NCBI GenBank assembly: GCA_903830985.1
Contig: CAIKVZ010000120.1
Span: 1-54,456, forward strand
DNA from: an uncultured beta proteobacterium
Lineage (GTDB): Bacteria > Pseudomonadota > Gammaproteobacteria > Burkholderiales > Burkholderiaceae_C
Direction of reading: 5' to 3'
Length of the DNA stretch: 54,456 nucleotides
The notes under the pieces: generated by a model
The model's database searches: none
The model's input: only the letters and a program-made list of their open reading frames with translations
Told to the model about the DNA's origin: nothing
Part shown: positions 7,962 to 16,766 of the stretch, one piece after another
Position numbering within the stretch: the stretch's first letter is position 1
How the letters are laid out: the number at the start of each line of letters is the position of its first letter
Program-made: the position numbers and the translations under genes

Positions 7962-10169
7962 ATGATCAAGCTATACCGCAACATTCCCTCGCTGCACCGC
8001 TTTGTCGAGCTGGCCCCGCTCGCCTCCATTCGAACCCTCATCGCAGCGCACGGCAACGATGAGCAGACGCAGGCCTTCGCAACGTTTGCGTGGCCCACCG
8101 ACGCGGTGCTCAACGGGGCCAGCCAGTCATTTCGTTTAGGCGTTCTGGCAATTTGCGCAGCGCTCGATGCCAAGCAGTCCGCACCGCTCGACGGCCACGC
8201 CCGGCGCATCATCACCTTGTCCGAGGGCAAAGGCATTGAGGCCGTGCAGGCGGTCCGCAACAACTTGTACCGACACGATGATGCACAGCAATCGATCGCT
8301 GACGAATACGTGGCGCAGCCTGATCACTTCGGCCGCGCTACCGTCATCTATCTTCGTGCCCCGGATCTTTTCTCAGAAGCAGAACAATATTTCTACGCCG
8401 AACACCATCGCAACTACGGAAGGCTCTACGAAGCCTACGATCTGGATTGCGACGATGCGGTTGATTTTGAATGGACGGAGGCCAAGCAAAGCGAGCTCGA
8501 GATACTGCTCCACGAACGGTTAGGCACCATCGGGCGCTGCCTGATTCAGTACCTGCCTTTCGAGCAAAAGAGCCCAAACGGCGGGACCAGCACAGCGCAC
8601 TTGTTTTTGATCCGCCACGCAGGCGAGATGAATAGCGTCCAGCAAGTCTGCGATGATCTATCGAGCGCGCCGTATTACTACCGCGCCCCAGTGGAGGCGA
8701 CTCTGCTCTTTCAGCCCGAGAAGAAATCGATTGAGGTTTTCGCTGCCCCCGATGTCAACCGCTTCCTGATCGCCTCGTCGTTCTCCGCCGTCGGTGTTAA
8801 TGCCGATTTGTCAGGACGCCCGGTGTCCATGCGTCAATACAACCTGCGACGCTTTTATCGTTCCCTGTCCTTGCCGCAGGAACCGGTCGCCGAGTTGGGC
8901 GTAATCGATGTGCGCGTGCTCGAGGCCCAAGCCCGCCCGCAAAACTTCAAGCGCTGCGTCACCCTCAAGGTCGACAAACACGACGATATCGAGGCGGCAT
9001 CGAAAGACACTTTAGGGGATAACAATATTTTCAGAACCGCCTCACTGATCAGCAAAGTGGTGATCAACGTGCGGTTTATGAAGCAGGACAAAGAGGTCAA
9101 CTTCCCCATCACCTTGAGCATGCCCAATCGCTGCAATCTGGGCAGCCGGCTCGATCCACAGGAGCGCGAGATTGGTTTTGCCGTGCTCGAGCACTACGGC
9201 ATCATGCGCCATGTGGTTCCTCTGAACGCGAGCGAGGAGGCAAACCTGTTCTCAGCACTGCTGAAACTCTACGAGTCCGAGGAGCCGGAAGTGCGTCGCA
9301 GTACCCTTGAGCACTGGGGCGTGGACATCGAGATGCTGCGCGCCGGCGGGTTTCTCAAACCCAAGGGCCGCGCAAACGATGTCTGGCGCCTCGCGCAGGA
9401 CGGCAACCCCATCCGGCTGCTGGTGCGCGCCAGCGGCGCTTTGCTGGTGGCTGACGATCCGCTCACTGGCCAGAACATCGCGATTGATCCGCTTGAGCTC
9501 GAGCGCTTTGATGTCATACGCGGCTGGGTCGCCGAGCGCGTGGTCAAAGGGCTGCGCGGTGCGATGCAGATCGGGCAGCGCATCAAAGCCAGTGACACGG
9601 TCACCAAGTTAGGCACGCTGATCGTGGGCGACGAAGATGTTCCCGTGTATCTTGCGCGCCGCTTGAATCGGTTAGAGGCCGTCACGCAGGCCGATGCCTA
9701 TTTGCGCGGCGAGCGCCAGGTGGGCTACGGCATTGTTCTGACGGCAACCGAGGCGAGCCCGCAGTATCTCGGGGCCAATGTTGTCGTTTGGCTGGGCGAT
9801 GTACTCACCACCACCGCCGGTGAGGTGAGTATCGATAAAGACCGGTTGCTACGTGCCTTGGCTGACGGCAAAGCGCGCGCCCTGGCCGCGCGCACGCTCG
9901 ATCTGATTGTGCACAACGACCTCATGGGTCAAGAGAGCGCGACCCTGATGATTCCGGGCAAAGACCCGTGGCCCCTGCTGGGCCAGCAGTGCACGATCGT
10001 GGAGCGCTTGATCAAGGCGCACAAGTCCAACAATCCGGTGTTGCAGAATAAGGCGCTGTTTGATGGGCTGAGCTACAACCACCCCCAGCAGGCGTTTCAG
10101 GGCGCCGCATGGAAAACCTATTTGGGGCACCCGAGCGGCAAAACCCGCGGGTGGGTGCTCCACAACTGA
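7962..10169 (+). CDS. Large conserved-looking protein of unknown function
   Basis: A 735-residue protein immediately downstream of the repressor and probably co-transcribed with it (18-base gap). I do not recognise a family. The sequence looks globular throughout, with alternating helical and strand segments. There is no signal peptide, no membrane segment and no Walker or nuclease motif that I can defend. Residues about 415-460 (EEANLFSALLKLYESEEPEVRR) resemble a helical or winged-helix segment. A Gly-Ser-poor, acidic N-terminal third and a C-terminal region ending in SGKTRGWVLHN are the other visible features. A hairpin with a T-run follows the gene. Its position suggests an early phage or lysogeny-associated function, but nothing in the sequence specifies it. 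Confidence 0.75.
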   Translation: MIKLYRNIPSLHRFVELAPLASIRTLIAAHGNDEQTQAFATFAWPTDAVLNGASQSFRLGVLAICAALDAKQSAPLDGHARRIITLSEGKGIEAVQAVRNNLYRHDDAQQSIADEYVAQPDHFGRATVIYLRAPDLFSEAEQYFYAEHHRNYGRLYEAYDLDCDDAVDFEWTEAKQSELEILLHERLGTIGRCLIQYLPFEQKSPNGGTSTAHLFLIRHAGEMNSVQQVCDDLSSAPYYYRAPVEATLLFQPEKKSIEVFAAPDVNRFLIASSFSAVGVNADLSGRPVSMRQYNLRRFYRSLSLPQEPVAELGVIDVRVLEAQARPQNFKRCVTLKVDKHDDIEAASKDTLGDNNIFRTASLISKVVINVRFMKQDKEVNFPITLSMPNRCNLGSRLDPQEREIGFAVLEHYGIMRHVVPLNASEEANLFSALLKLYESEEPEVRRSTLEHWGVDIEMLRAGGFLKPKGRANDVWRLAQDGNPIRLLVRASGALLVADDPLTGQNIAIDPLELERFDVIRGWVAERVVKGLRGAMQIGQRIKASDTVTKLGTLIVGDEDVPVYLARRLNRLEAVTQADAYLRGERQVGYGIVLTATEASPQYLGANVVVWLGDVLTTTAGEVSIDKDRLLRALADGKARALAARTLDLIVHNDLMGQESATLMIPGKDPWPLLGQQCTIVERLIKAHKSNNPVLQNKALFDGLSYNHPQQAFQGAAWKTYLGHPSGKTRGWVLHN

Positions 10170-10195
10170 GAAAAGTCGTTGATTGCATTACAAAA

Positions 10196-10225
10196 AATGG
10201 GCTGCCCACGGGGTGGCCCTTTTTG
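10196..10225 (+). terminator. Possible terminator after the 735-residue gene
   Basis: GGGC (10199-10202) and GCCC (10216-10219) can pair, flanked by AAAAAA on the left and TTTTT on the right, 30 bases after the stop codon. The stem is short and imperfect. Confidence 0.4.
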
Positions 10226-10237
10226 TTTCTGGGGCCA

Positions 10238-10278
10238 GACCTAGAGTTGACCTAGATTTGACCTAGAGATCGCCTAGA
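10238..10278 (+). repeat. Four 11-bp iterons (CCTAGA, exact 11-bp period)
   Basis: CCTAGA occurs at 10240, 10251, 10262 and 10273, exactly 11 bp apart. The first three units share the longer form GACCTAGA. The array sits just upstream of the AlpA-like gene and the recombination-replication operon. The one-turn spacing suggests a protein that polymerises along one face of the helix, as in an operator or origin. Confidence 0.75.
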
Positions 10279-10330
10279 TATTTATGCGGAGACTGCGATG
10301 TGCCCATTCACTTAAAGGAGGCACATCGAA

Positions 10331-10594
10331 ATGAGAAATCAAACCCACGTTGTTCACCCTGGCCGCCATCCCGGTTGGCCACAACAGGTTGACGCACCGC
10401 GCATCGCCATGGACGAAACCGAGCTTGCCACGCGCTGGAAGCTCTCCGTCAAGACCGTTCGCCGGTGGCGCCAAATCGACCTCGGACCCGTTTTTTGCAA
10501 ATTGGGCTCAAGAGTCGTCTACCTCGTCTCTGAGGTCGAAGCCTACGAGCGGCGCGTCTCGCGCAACTCGACCAGCGCCCGTGCTTACGCGTGA
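10331..10594 (+). CDS. AlpA/MerR-like helix-turn-helix protein
   Basis: An 87-residue DNA-binding protein. The core (about 29-78) has the short-HTH pattern ETELATRWKLSVKTVRRWRQ followed by GPVFCKLGSRVVYLVSEVEA, typical of AlpA-like and excisionase-type proteins. The start ATG is preceded by a strong AAAGGAGG. It lies 52 bases downstream of the four CCTAGA iterons and begins the early operon, so it may bind those iterons and control the operon or excision. That link is inference. Its last codon overlaps a GTG that is not the preferred start of the next gene. Confidence 0.75.
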   Translation: MRNQTHVVHPGRHPGWPQQVDAPRIAMDETELATRWKLSVKTVRRWRQIDLGPVFCKLGSRVVYLVSEVEAYERRVSRNSTSARAYA

Positions 10595-10608
10595 ACGGGG
10601 AGAACACT

Positions 10609-11109
10609 ATGAACGATCTGACCCCCACGCAGGAAACCACACTCTACCCCGCCGACATCGCCCAGATGTCGCTGGCCCAGTTAGCAGCACTCTCACCGGC
10701 GCAAAAACTGGAGATCAACACCAACCTTGACCAGGCCATGGACTGGCTTAAAAAAGCCCGCAGTCGGTTCGATACGGCGCTTGACCAGTGTTACGGCGAG
10801 CGCGCTCGCGCGGCGCTGCATGACGATGGACGTGATTTTGGTACCACGCACATCAATGATGGCTTTCTGTCCATCAAGTTCGAGTTGCCCAAGAAGGTGA
10901 GCTGGGACCAAAAGCAGCTGGCGCAAATTGCTGAACGTATTTTGGCCGCCGGCGAAAAAGTGGAGAGCTACCTCGAGGTCAAGCTCACCGTGCCTGAGGC
11001 CCGCTTTACCCACTGGCCGCCAGCGATGCAGGAGCAGTTCAGCGGCGCACGCACCGTGGCGTCTGGCAAGCCCGCCTTCACGCTGAGCCTTGATCAGGAG
11101 GTGGCGTGA
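10609..11109 (+). CDS. Conserved phage early protein, unknown function
   Basis: A 166-residue protein. Residues 30-60 form a predicted helical segment (LSPAQKLEINTNLDQAMDWL), followed by a mixed region with FLSIKFELPKKVSWDQKQLA and a C-terminal part ending in FTLSLDQEVA. I recognise it only as the kind of protein that precedes the Sak4-like ATPase in related prophages; no enzymatic motif is visible. The ATG at 10609 with GGGGAG upstream is preferred over the GTG at 10591. The stop overlaps the next start region (GTGATG), indicating translational coupling with the ATPase. A role in homologous recombination or ssDNA handling is a guess from context. Confidence 0.65.
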   Translation: MNDLTPTQETTLYPADIAQMSLAQLAALSPAQKLEINTNLDQAMDWLKKARSRFDTALDQCYGERARAALHDDGRDFGTTHINDGFLSIKFELPKKVSWDQKQLAQIAERILAAGEKVESYLEVKLTVPEARFTHWPPAMQEQFSGARTVASGKPAFTLSLDQEVA

Positions 11110-11930
11110 TGCTCCCCATCATCTCTGCTGAAGAACGCCTCTCAGAAAAACGCTGCGCCAAGATTGCGCTGATTGGAATCCCCGGTTCTGGCAAGACATC
11201 CCAAATACGCACGCTCAACGTCCACAAGACATTGTTCGTCGATATGGAAGCGGGCGACCTGTCGATTCTGGACTGGCAGGGCGACACCTTGCGTCCGCGC
11301 ACCTGGCCCGAGTTTCGTGATCTGGTGGTGTTCCTGGCCGGACCGATGCCGACCGCCAGCGCTGAGCAGGCATTCTCGCAGGCGCACTTCGAGCATGTTT
11401 GCACCAAGTTCGGTGACCCGGCGCAACTGAATAAGTACGACACCTACTTTGTTGACAGCCTCACTGTTCTGTCGCGCTTGTGCTTTGCCTGGTGCAAAAC
11501 GCAGCCGCAGGCTTTCAGCGAAAAAACCGGCAAGCCCGACAACCGTGGTGCGTATGGGCTCTTGGGTCAGGAAATGATCACCGCGCTCACCCACCTGCAG
11601 CACGTGCGTGACAAGCACGTCATCTACGTCGCCATCTTGGAAGAGAAGACCGACGACTTCAACCGGCGCTACTACCAGTTGCAGTTAGAGGGTGCAAAAA
11701 CCGCACTCGAATTGCCAGGCGTATTGGATGAGGTCATCACCCTCGCTGTGCTCAAGGACGATGAGGGCGGCACCTACCGGGGATTCGTCACCCGTGCTGA
11801 TAACGCCTATGGCTACCCGAGCAAAGACCGCAGCGGCCGGCTCGAGGCTATCGAGGAACCCCACCTCGGACGCCTTATCGCCAAGTGCCTCGGCCAGCAA
11901 GCCGATGCCACCAACGCCCCAAACGCATAA
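11109..11930 (+). CDS. Sak4-like ATP-binding recombination protein (AAA_24)
   Basis: A 273-residue P-loop ATPase. The Walker A motif GIPGSGKTS begins at residue 23 and a Walker B-like segment TYFVDSLT lies near 115. The layout matches the AAA_24 family of phage nucleotide-binding proteins, which includes Sak4-type single-strand annealing proteins related to the RecA core. Such proteins promote strand annealing together with a phage SSB, and the next gene encodes an SSB-like protein. GGAGG precedes the start. The start overlaps the stop of the preceding gene. Assignment to Sak4 rather than another AAA_24 function is by context. Confidence 0.78.
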   Translation: MLPIISAEERLSEKRCAKIALIGIPGSGKTSQIRTLNVHKTLFVDMEAGDLSILDWQGDTLRPRTWPEFRDLVVFLAGPMPTASAEQAFSQAHFEHVCTKFGDPAQLNKYDTYFVDSLTVLSRLCFAWCKTQPQAFSEKTGKPDNRGAYGLLGQEMITALTHLQHVRDKHVIYVAILEEKTDDFNRRYYQLQLEGAKTALELPGVLDEVITLAVLKDDEGGTYRGFVTRADNAYGYPSKDRSGRLEAIEEPHLGRLIAKCLGQQADATNAPNA

Positions 11931-11952
11931 CCCAATCTCAAGGAATATCGAC

Positions 11953-12612
11953 ATGAACACGACCAACAACTGGAACGACTTTAACGACGCCGACTCGCAA
12001 CAGTCCGGCTTTGATGTAATCCCCAAAGGCACCGTGGTGCCGGTGCGCATGACGCTCAAACCCGGTGGCTTTGATGACCACAACCAGGGCTGGACCGGTG
12101 GTTACGCCACCGAGTCGTTTGACACCGGCGCGGTGTATCTCGCTTGCGAGTTCGTTGTCACCGGCGGGCCGTTCGCCAAGAGAAAGATGTGGTCGAACAT
12201 CGGCCTGCACTCGGCCAAGGGACCCACCTGGGGCCAGATGGGGCGCAGCTTTATCCGCGGCGCGCTCAATTCTGCACATAACGTCCAGCCCAAGGACGAA
12301 ACACCGCAGGCCAGCGCCGCGCGGCGCATCGAGAGTTTCGCCGATCTTGATGGCCTGGAATTCATCGTCCGAGTCGATGTGGAAAAGGACAACAAGGGCG
12401 CCGATCGCAATGTGGTGAAGGTGGCGCTCGAACCGGATCACCCAGACTACGGCAAGTTCAAAGGTGTTGCTGCTAAGGCCACGAGCGGCGGCTCAGGCAG
12501 CGGCAACTCCGGCGCGCCCGCGCAAGCCACACCGGTTTATCAGGCTCCTGCACAAGTTGCACAAACGGCACAGCGCGCACCCATGACGGGCAAACCGTCC
12601 TGGGCTCAGTAA
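11953..12612 (+). CDS. Phage SSB-like protein
   Basis: A 219-residue protein beginning MNTTNNWNDFNDA. The region at about 25-170 has the beta-rich pattern of phage proteins that accompany Sak4-like ATPases (VIPKGTVVPVRMTLKPGG, YLACEFVVTGGPFAKRKMW). The C-terminal 50 residues are low in complexity and rich in Gly, Ser, Ala, Gln and Pro, ending in PSWAQ, as in single-stranded-DNA-binding proteins with a flexible tail. The tail is not the acidic tip of bacterial SSB. The start is 22 bases after the ATPase stop. The likely role is to bind ssDNA during recombination or replication; primary sequence alone makes this moderately secure. Confidence 0.65.
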   Translation: MNTTNNWNDFNDADSQQSGFDVIPKGTVVPVRMTLKPGGFDDHNQGWTGGYATESFDTGAVYLACEFVVTGGPFAKRKMWSNIGLHSAKGPTWGQMGRSFIRGALNSAHNVQPKDETPQASAARRIESFADLDGLEFIVRVDVEKDNKGADRNVVKVALEPDHPDYGKFKGVAAKATSGGSGSGNSGAPAQATPVYQAPAQVAQTAQRAPMTGKPSWAQ

Positions 12613-12621
12613 GGGGGGCGC

Positions 12622-13110
12622 GTGAAATGCTGGATCTGCCAACGACAAGCCAAGGGCTACGGACACACCGACAACCAACACGGTGTCGGTTCCCCGCGGC
12701 GCTACCCCATCGATTGGGTATTTTGCTCACAGCGCTGCCAGGACGCGTTTCACGCGATGTACGGCAACTGGCAGCGCGTATGCAACGGGGATATCGATAT
12801 CAAGGGGGTGGCCATGATTGATCCTTCTGAAATGGAATCAGCGGCGATGAAGCAGTGCCTGAAATTCTTTGGCGAAGCAGCGGGCGAAATTGGTTTCACC
12901 AAACCGCTGGGTGAGTACTCCGAAGCGCAGGCGCTACAGGTGATCGAGGCCATTGTGACCGGCTACACCGAGGCGATGGTGGCGCACCACGAGACAACGA
13001 AGTTCCCGCCAGTACGTGGCTTGCCGCACACGCCCGACCCCATGGCAGCGAGTTCAGCCAATCCATTCGCCGATATGGAAGATGACCTGCCATGGGAGAC
13101 AAAACCATGA
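12622..13110 (+). CDS. Zinc-ribbon phage protein (DUF6511-like)
   Basis: A 162-residue protein with a GTG start preceded by AAGGGGGGC. The first 50 residues hold a probable zinc-binding unit: CWIC at residues 3-6, a His-rich YGHTDNQHG loop and FCSQRC near 34-39. The second half is helical (MKQCLKFFGEAAGEIG) and ends in an acidic tail with DLPWETKP. I associate it with DUF6511-type phage proteins. The stop overlaps the nuclease start (ATGATG), so the two are translationally coupled. Function is unknown; a DNA- or protein-binding adaptor in the replication-recombination operon is plausible. Confidence 0.6.
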   Translation: MKCWICQRQAKGYGHTDNQHGVGSPRRYPIDWVFCSQRCQDAFHAMYGNWQRVCNGDIDIKGVAMIDPSEMESAAMKQCLKFFGEAAGEIGFTKPLGEYSEAQALQVIEAIVTGYTEAMVAHHETTKFPPVRGLPHTPDPMAASSANPFADMEDDLPWETKP

Positions 13111-13844
13111 TGGACTTCAATTCCAGCGCCAGCCTGTCCGGGCAAATCAGCGCCCTTATCGATAACGGACTGCAGCAGGCCAGAGCCGGGCAAACGAAGC
13201 GTCTTTACCTTGGCGCATCGCGTCTGGGCGTGACCTGCGAGCGCCAACTGCAGTTTGAGTACGCGCAGGCCCCGGTCGATCACGGTCGTGATTTCCAGGG
13301 CCGCATCTTGCGCATCTTCGAGCGTGGTCACTTGAACGAAGAATCGATGGTCACGTGGCTGCGCGGCGCAGGCTTTGATCTTCGCACCCACAAGGCCAAT
13401 GGCGAGCAGTACGGTTTCTCGGTGGCCGAGGGTCGGCTGCAGGGTCACATCGATGGTGTCTTTGTGGATGGGCCTGATGGATTCAAGTATCCGGCGCTCT
13501 GGGAATCAAAGTGCCTCGGTGCCAAGTCTTGGCGTGACGTGGAGAAGAAAGGGTTGGCTATTTCCAAACCCATCTATGCCGCGCAGGTAGCCGTCTACCA
13601 GGCCTATCTCGATCTCCATGAGCACCCGGCGATCTTCTCCGCAGTCAACGCCGACACGATGGAAATCTACGCCGAGTTGATTCCCTTCGATGCGGCACTG
13701 GCGCAGCGCATGTCAGACCGCGCGGTTCGCGTGATCACTGCCACCGAGGCGCAAGAGCAACTGCCACGCGCTTATCTCGACCCCACCCACTTTGAATGCA
13801 AGTTCTGCTCTTACGCAGAGCGTTGCTGGAGTAACCCCGTATGA
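13107..13844 (+). CDS. PD-(D/E)XK exonuclease with four-cysteine Fe-S signature
   Basis: A 245-residue Cas4/RecB-like nuclease. The catalytic core is GHIDG with Asp116 and ESK with Glu133 and Lys135, followed by a helical QVAVYQAYL motif containing the conserved Gln. Cys44 together with Cys231, Cys234 and Cys240 (CKFC and ERCW) match the iron-sulfur staple of AddB/Cas4-type nucleases. It probably resects double-stranded ends to make ssDNA for the neighbouring Sak4-like protein. The ATG at 13107 overlaps the preceding stop and is preferred over a GTG-like upstream start. The next gene overlaps its stop by four bases. Confidence 0.85.
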   Translation: MMDFNSSASLSGQISALIDNGLQQARAGQTKRLYLGASRLGVTCERQLQFEYAQAPVDHGRDFQGRILRIFERGHLNEESMVTWLRGAGFDLRTHKANGEQYGFSVAEGRLQGHIDGVFVDGPDGFKYPALWESKCLGAKSWRDVEKKGLAISKPIYAAQVAVYQAYLDLHEHPAIFSAVNADTMEIYAELIPFDAALAQRMSDRAVRVITATEAQEQLPRAYLDPTHFECKFCSYAERCWSNPV

Positions 13845-14092
13845 ACAGCACAACAATATCGCCCCTCCCCACGGACGAAGTGATGGTTGAGGCCACACAC
13901 GCCGCTGCCGCGCTTAGCCTGCCCTACTACTGGTTCTCGCACAACACCATGCGCGAGCGCTTGCGTATTCCGCATTACCTGATCGGCAATCTGGTGCGCT
14001 ACCGGATGTCGGAGCTGGCCATTTGGGCAGCCCACTGCAACACCGTTCAGAACCGCAACGCAGAGAACAGCAGCGACGAGGGAACGTCATGA
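13841..14092 (+). CDS. Small phage protein, unknown
   Basis: An 83-residue protein between the nuclease and primase genes, overlapping both by ATGA-type junctions, which supports it as a real, coupled gene. The central segment has LPYYWFSHNTMRERLRIPHY and then LIGNLVRYRMSELAIWA, a helical pattern that could form a small DNA-binding domain. The C-terminus is polar and low in complexity. I do not recognise a family and assign no function. Confidence 0.6.
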   Translation: MNSTTISPLPTDEVMVEATHAAAALSLPYYWFSHNTMRERLRIPHYLIGNLVRYRMSELAIWAAHCNTVQNRNAENSSDEGTS

Positions 14093-16422
14093 TGGACTTC
14101 AACGAATCTGCCGATGTGGCAGCACCGACACGCCCGATTGATATGGATAGTCGGCGCACAGAAATCCGTGCGAGCCTGCTGCATCAACTCGAGTCGGTGC
14201 TCTTCACACTGTTTCCTGCAGGCAAGGTCAAGCGCGGCAAGTTCACCATCGGGGACATTGTTGGTAGCCCTGGCGATAGCTTAGAGATTGTGCTCACAGG
14301 TGAGAAGGCCGGCCTGTGGACCGACCGCTCAAGTGGCGAGGGCGGTGATGTTTTTTCTGTGATCGCCGCGCACCATGGTCTGGATGTTCGAGGCGACTTC
14401 GCGCGCGTGCTGGAGATCGCCGCCGATTTGGTAGGCCGTAGCGCATCGATGCCGGTCAAATCCTCACGCAAGGCAAAGCAGGAAGCGCCAATCGATGAGT
14501 TGGGTAAAGCCACCGCCAAGTGGGACTACCTCGACGCCGCCGGCAAACTCATCGCCGTGGTCTACCGCTACGACCCGCCGGGCGGCAAGAAGGAGTTCCG
14601 GCCCTGGGATGCCAAGCGCCGCAAGCTCGCACCGCCCGATCCACGCCCGCTCTACAACCAGCCGGGGATAGTGAAGTCGGCTGCAGTCGTGCTGGTCGAA
14701 GGTGAGAAATGCGCGCAAGCGCTGATCGGCGCCGGCATTTGTGCCAGCACCGCGATGCACGGTGCGAATGCCCCGGTCGATAAAACCGACTGGTCACCGC
14801 TCAACGGTAAAGCGGTACTCATCTGGCCCGACAAGGACACGCCAGGTTGGACCTACGCCGATGCCGCCTCGCAAGCCACGCTCGCCGCGGGCGCGGTCTC
14901 CTGCGCCATTCTCTACCCGCCCGAGGACAAGCCCGAGGGGTGGGATGCGGCCGATGCGCTGGGTGATGGTTTTGATGTCGCAGAATTCATTGCCAACGGC
15001 CCGCGCATGCAAATGCAATTGCCGACGGATGCGCCGGATGAAGATGCTGCAGAGGGTGAGGCTGCGCCCACCCCTGCCGCGACCAAGGAGAACTCCGTCT
15101 GGGGGAGCGAGGACGGCCTCGCGCTCAGTTTCACTCGCCGCTACCGACACGACTGGCGTTATGTCGCGGCTTGGGGCAAGTGGCTAATGTGGGACGGCCA
15201 GCGCTGGCGTACCGAGGACACATTGGGGGCCACCGATCTGGTGCGTAACGTCTGCCGCCACGCCGCACTCAAAGCGGCAAGCCCAAAAACGGCGGTGAAA
15301 CTGGCTGCAGCCAGCACCATGAGCGGCGTGGAACGACTTGCGCGCGCCGATCGGCGGCACGCCGGCACGGCCGATGAGTGGGATGCCGACATCTGGTTAC
15401 TCAACACCCCGGGCGGCGTGCTTGATCTACGCACCGGTCGGATGCGTGCACACGAGCGCACCGACCGCATGACCAAGGTGTCCACCGCAACTCCCAAGGG
15501 CGAGTGTCCCACCTGGCGCGCGTTCCTGTCGGATGTCACCGGCGGCGACGCCGAACTGATGGATTACCTCCAACGCATGGTCGGTTACTGCCTGACTGGG
15601 GTCACCAGCGAGCACGCATTGTTCTTTCTCTACGGCACCGGGGCCAACGGAAAGTCGGTCTTCGTGACGACTATTGCGACCATCCTCGGTGATTACGCTG
15701 CTAACGCACCAATGGACACTTTTATGGAAACACGCTCAGACAGACACCCTACCGATCTCGCAGGCCTACGCGGGGCACGCTTTGTCGCATCGATCGAAAC
15801 AGAACAGGGCCGACGCTGGAACGAATCGAAGATCAAGACCATCACCGGCGGCGACAAAGTATCGGCGCGTTTTATGCGCCAGGACTTCTTTGACTTCTTC
15901 CCGCAGTTCAAGTTGCTCATCGCCGGCAACCACAAGCCCTCGATTCGCAACGTCGATGAGGCGATGAAGCGGCGCCTGCACATGATTCCGTTCACGGTAA
16001 CCATCCCGCCTGAAAAACGCGATGGCAGGCTGACCGAGAAATTGCTGCTCGAGCGCGACGGCATTCTGGCCTGGGCTTTGGAGGGTTGTCTGTTGTGGCA
16101 GCGCGCAGGGCTGCGCCGCCCGCAAAGCGTGCTCAACGCGACCGATGAATATTTCGAGGCCGAGGATGCGATGGGACGCTGGCTGGAGGAGCGTTGCGTG
16201 CGCGTCGAAGGTGCGAAGTCGCTGACTTCGGAACTCTTCAATGACTGGAAAGCATGGGCCGAAGGCGTCGGTGAGTTCATCGGTTCGCAGCGCCGCTTCT
16301 CCGATTTGCTGCTCACACGCGGCATTGAGAAGTGGCGCAATAACGCCGGTGTGCGAGGATTCCAAGGGGTTAGGTTGAAAGAACCCCCGGCTCCATTACG
16401 CACCCCTTACGCGGACAACTGA
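14089..16422 (+). CDS. Primase-helicase (toprim plus D5/P4-type SF3 helicase)
   Basis: A 777-residue replication protein. The N-terminal third has a primase-associated fold with the toprim-like segments VVLVEGEKCAQAL (near 200) and LIWPDKDTPGW (near 246). After an acidic linker comes a D5_N-type domain, then an SF3 helicase with Walker A GTGANGKS at 516-523 and the LLIAGNHKPSIRN motif near 608. P4-alpha-like proteins combine priming and unwinding at the phage origin. The ATG at 14089 overlaps the upstream stop and is preferred to the longer frame. No separate initiator or DnaC-like loader is seen, so this is probably the main replication protein. Confidence 0.9.
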   Translation: MMDFNESADVAAPTRPIDMDSRRTEIRASLLHQLESVLFTLFPAGKVKRGKFTIGDIVGSPGDSLEIVLTGEKAGLWTDRSSGEGGDVFSVIAAHHGLDVRGDFARVLEIAADLVGRSASMPVKSSRKAKQEAPIDELGKATAKWDYLDAAGKLIAVVYRYDPPGGKKEFRPWDAKRRKLAPPDPRPLYNQPGIVKSAAVVLVEGEKCAQALIGAGICASTAMHGANAPVDKTDWSPLNGKAVLIWPDKDTPGWTYADAASQATLAAGAVSCAILYPPEDKPEGWDAADALGDGFDVAEFIANGPRMQMQLPTDAPDEDAAEGEAAPTPAATKENSVWGSEDGLALSFTRRYRHDWRYVAAWGKWLMWDGQRWRTEDTLGATDLVRNVCRHAALKAASPKTAVKLAAASTMSGVERLARADRRHAGTADEWDADIWLLNTPGGVLDLRTGRMRAHERTDRMTKVSTATPKGECPTWRAFLSDVTGGDAELMDYLQRMVGYCLTGVTSEHALFFLYGTGANGKSVFVTTIATILGDYAANAPMDTFMETRSDRHPTDLAGLRGARFVASIETEQGRRWNESKIKTITGGDKVSARFMRQDFFDFFPQFKLLIAGNHKPSIRNVDEAMKRRLHMIPFTVTIPPEKRDGRLTEKLLLERDGILAWALEGCLLWQRAGLRRPQSVLNATDEYFEAEDAMGRWLEERCVRVEGAKSLTSELFNDWKAWAEGVGEFIGSQRRFSDLLLTRGIEKWRNNAGVRGFQGVRLKEPPAPLRTPYADN

Positions 16423-16766
16423 GCCATGAATCACCAGCCAATCGCGTGTAACCAGCAGTGCGCACGAATTAATCACCATCGGTTTGCAGGAGTCGATACG
16501 AGTTTTTCTGCGACACCCCCCCTGCGCCGAAATGCGTGGCCTGACGGTAATCACAAGCCATTGTTTATTTGGACTACTGACGCAGCCGACGCTAATTGTC
16601 GGACAGGAAACTGGAATGACAAAACAGCGGTCAATTTCATCCCAACTGACGCAGACCGACACATCTCCCGTATTCCTCTCACGCGAGGGCGCATACGCAG
16701 GTTATGGAGAGTTACGACTACAAGCGTCAGTCTGCGTCAGTTTTTGAAAACCGCCGGGGTTTACCA
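16423..16766 (+). other. Region without an assigned gene, carrying ACTGACGCAG repeats
   Basis: A frame of 114 codons starts at 16426 but has no Shine-Dalgarno and no recognisable product, and two other frames are equally open. The region carries ACTGACGCAG at 16576 and 16645 and its complement GTCTGCGTCAGT at 16730-16741, plus the hairpin CCGAC-gctaatt-GTCGG (16586-16602). It may be a regulatory or recombination segment between primase and resolvase. Confidence 0.45.
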
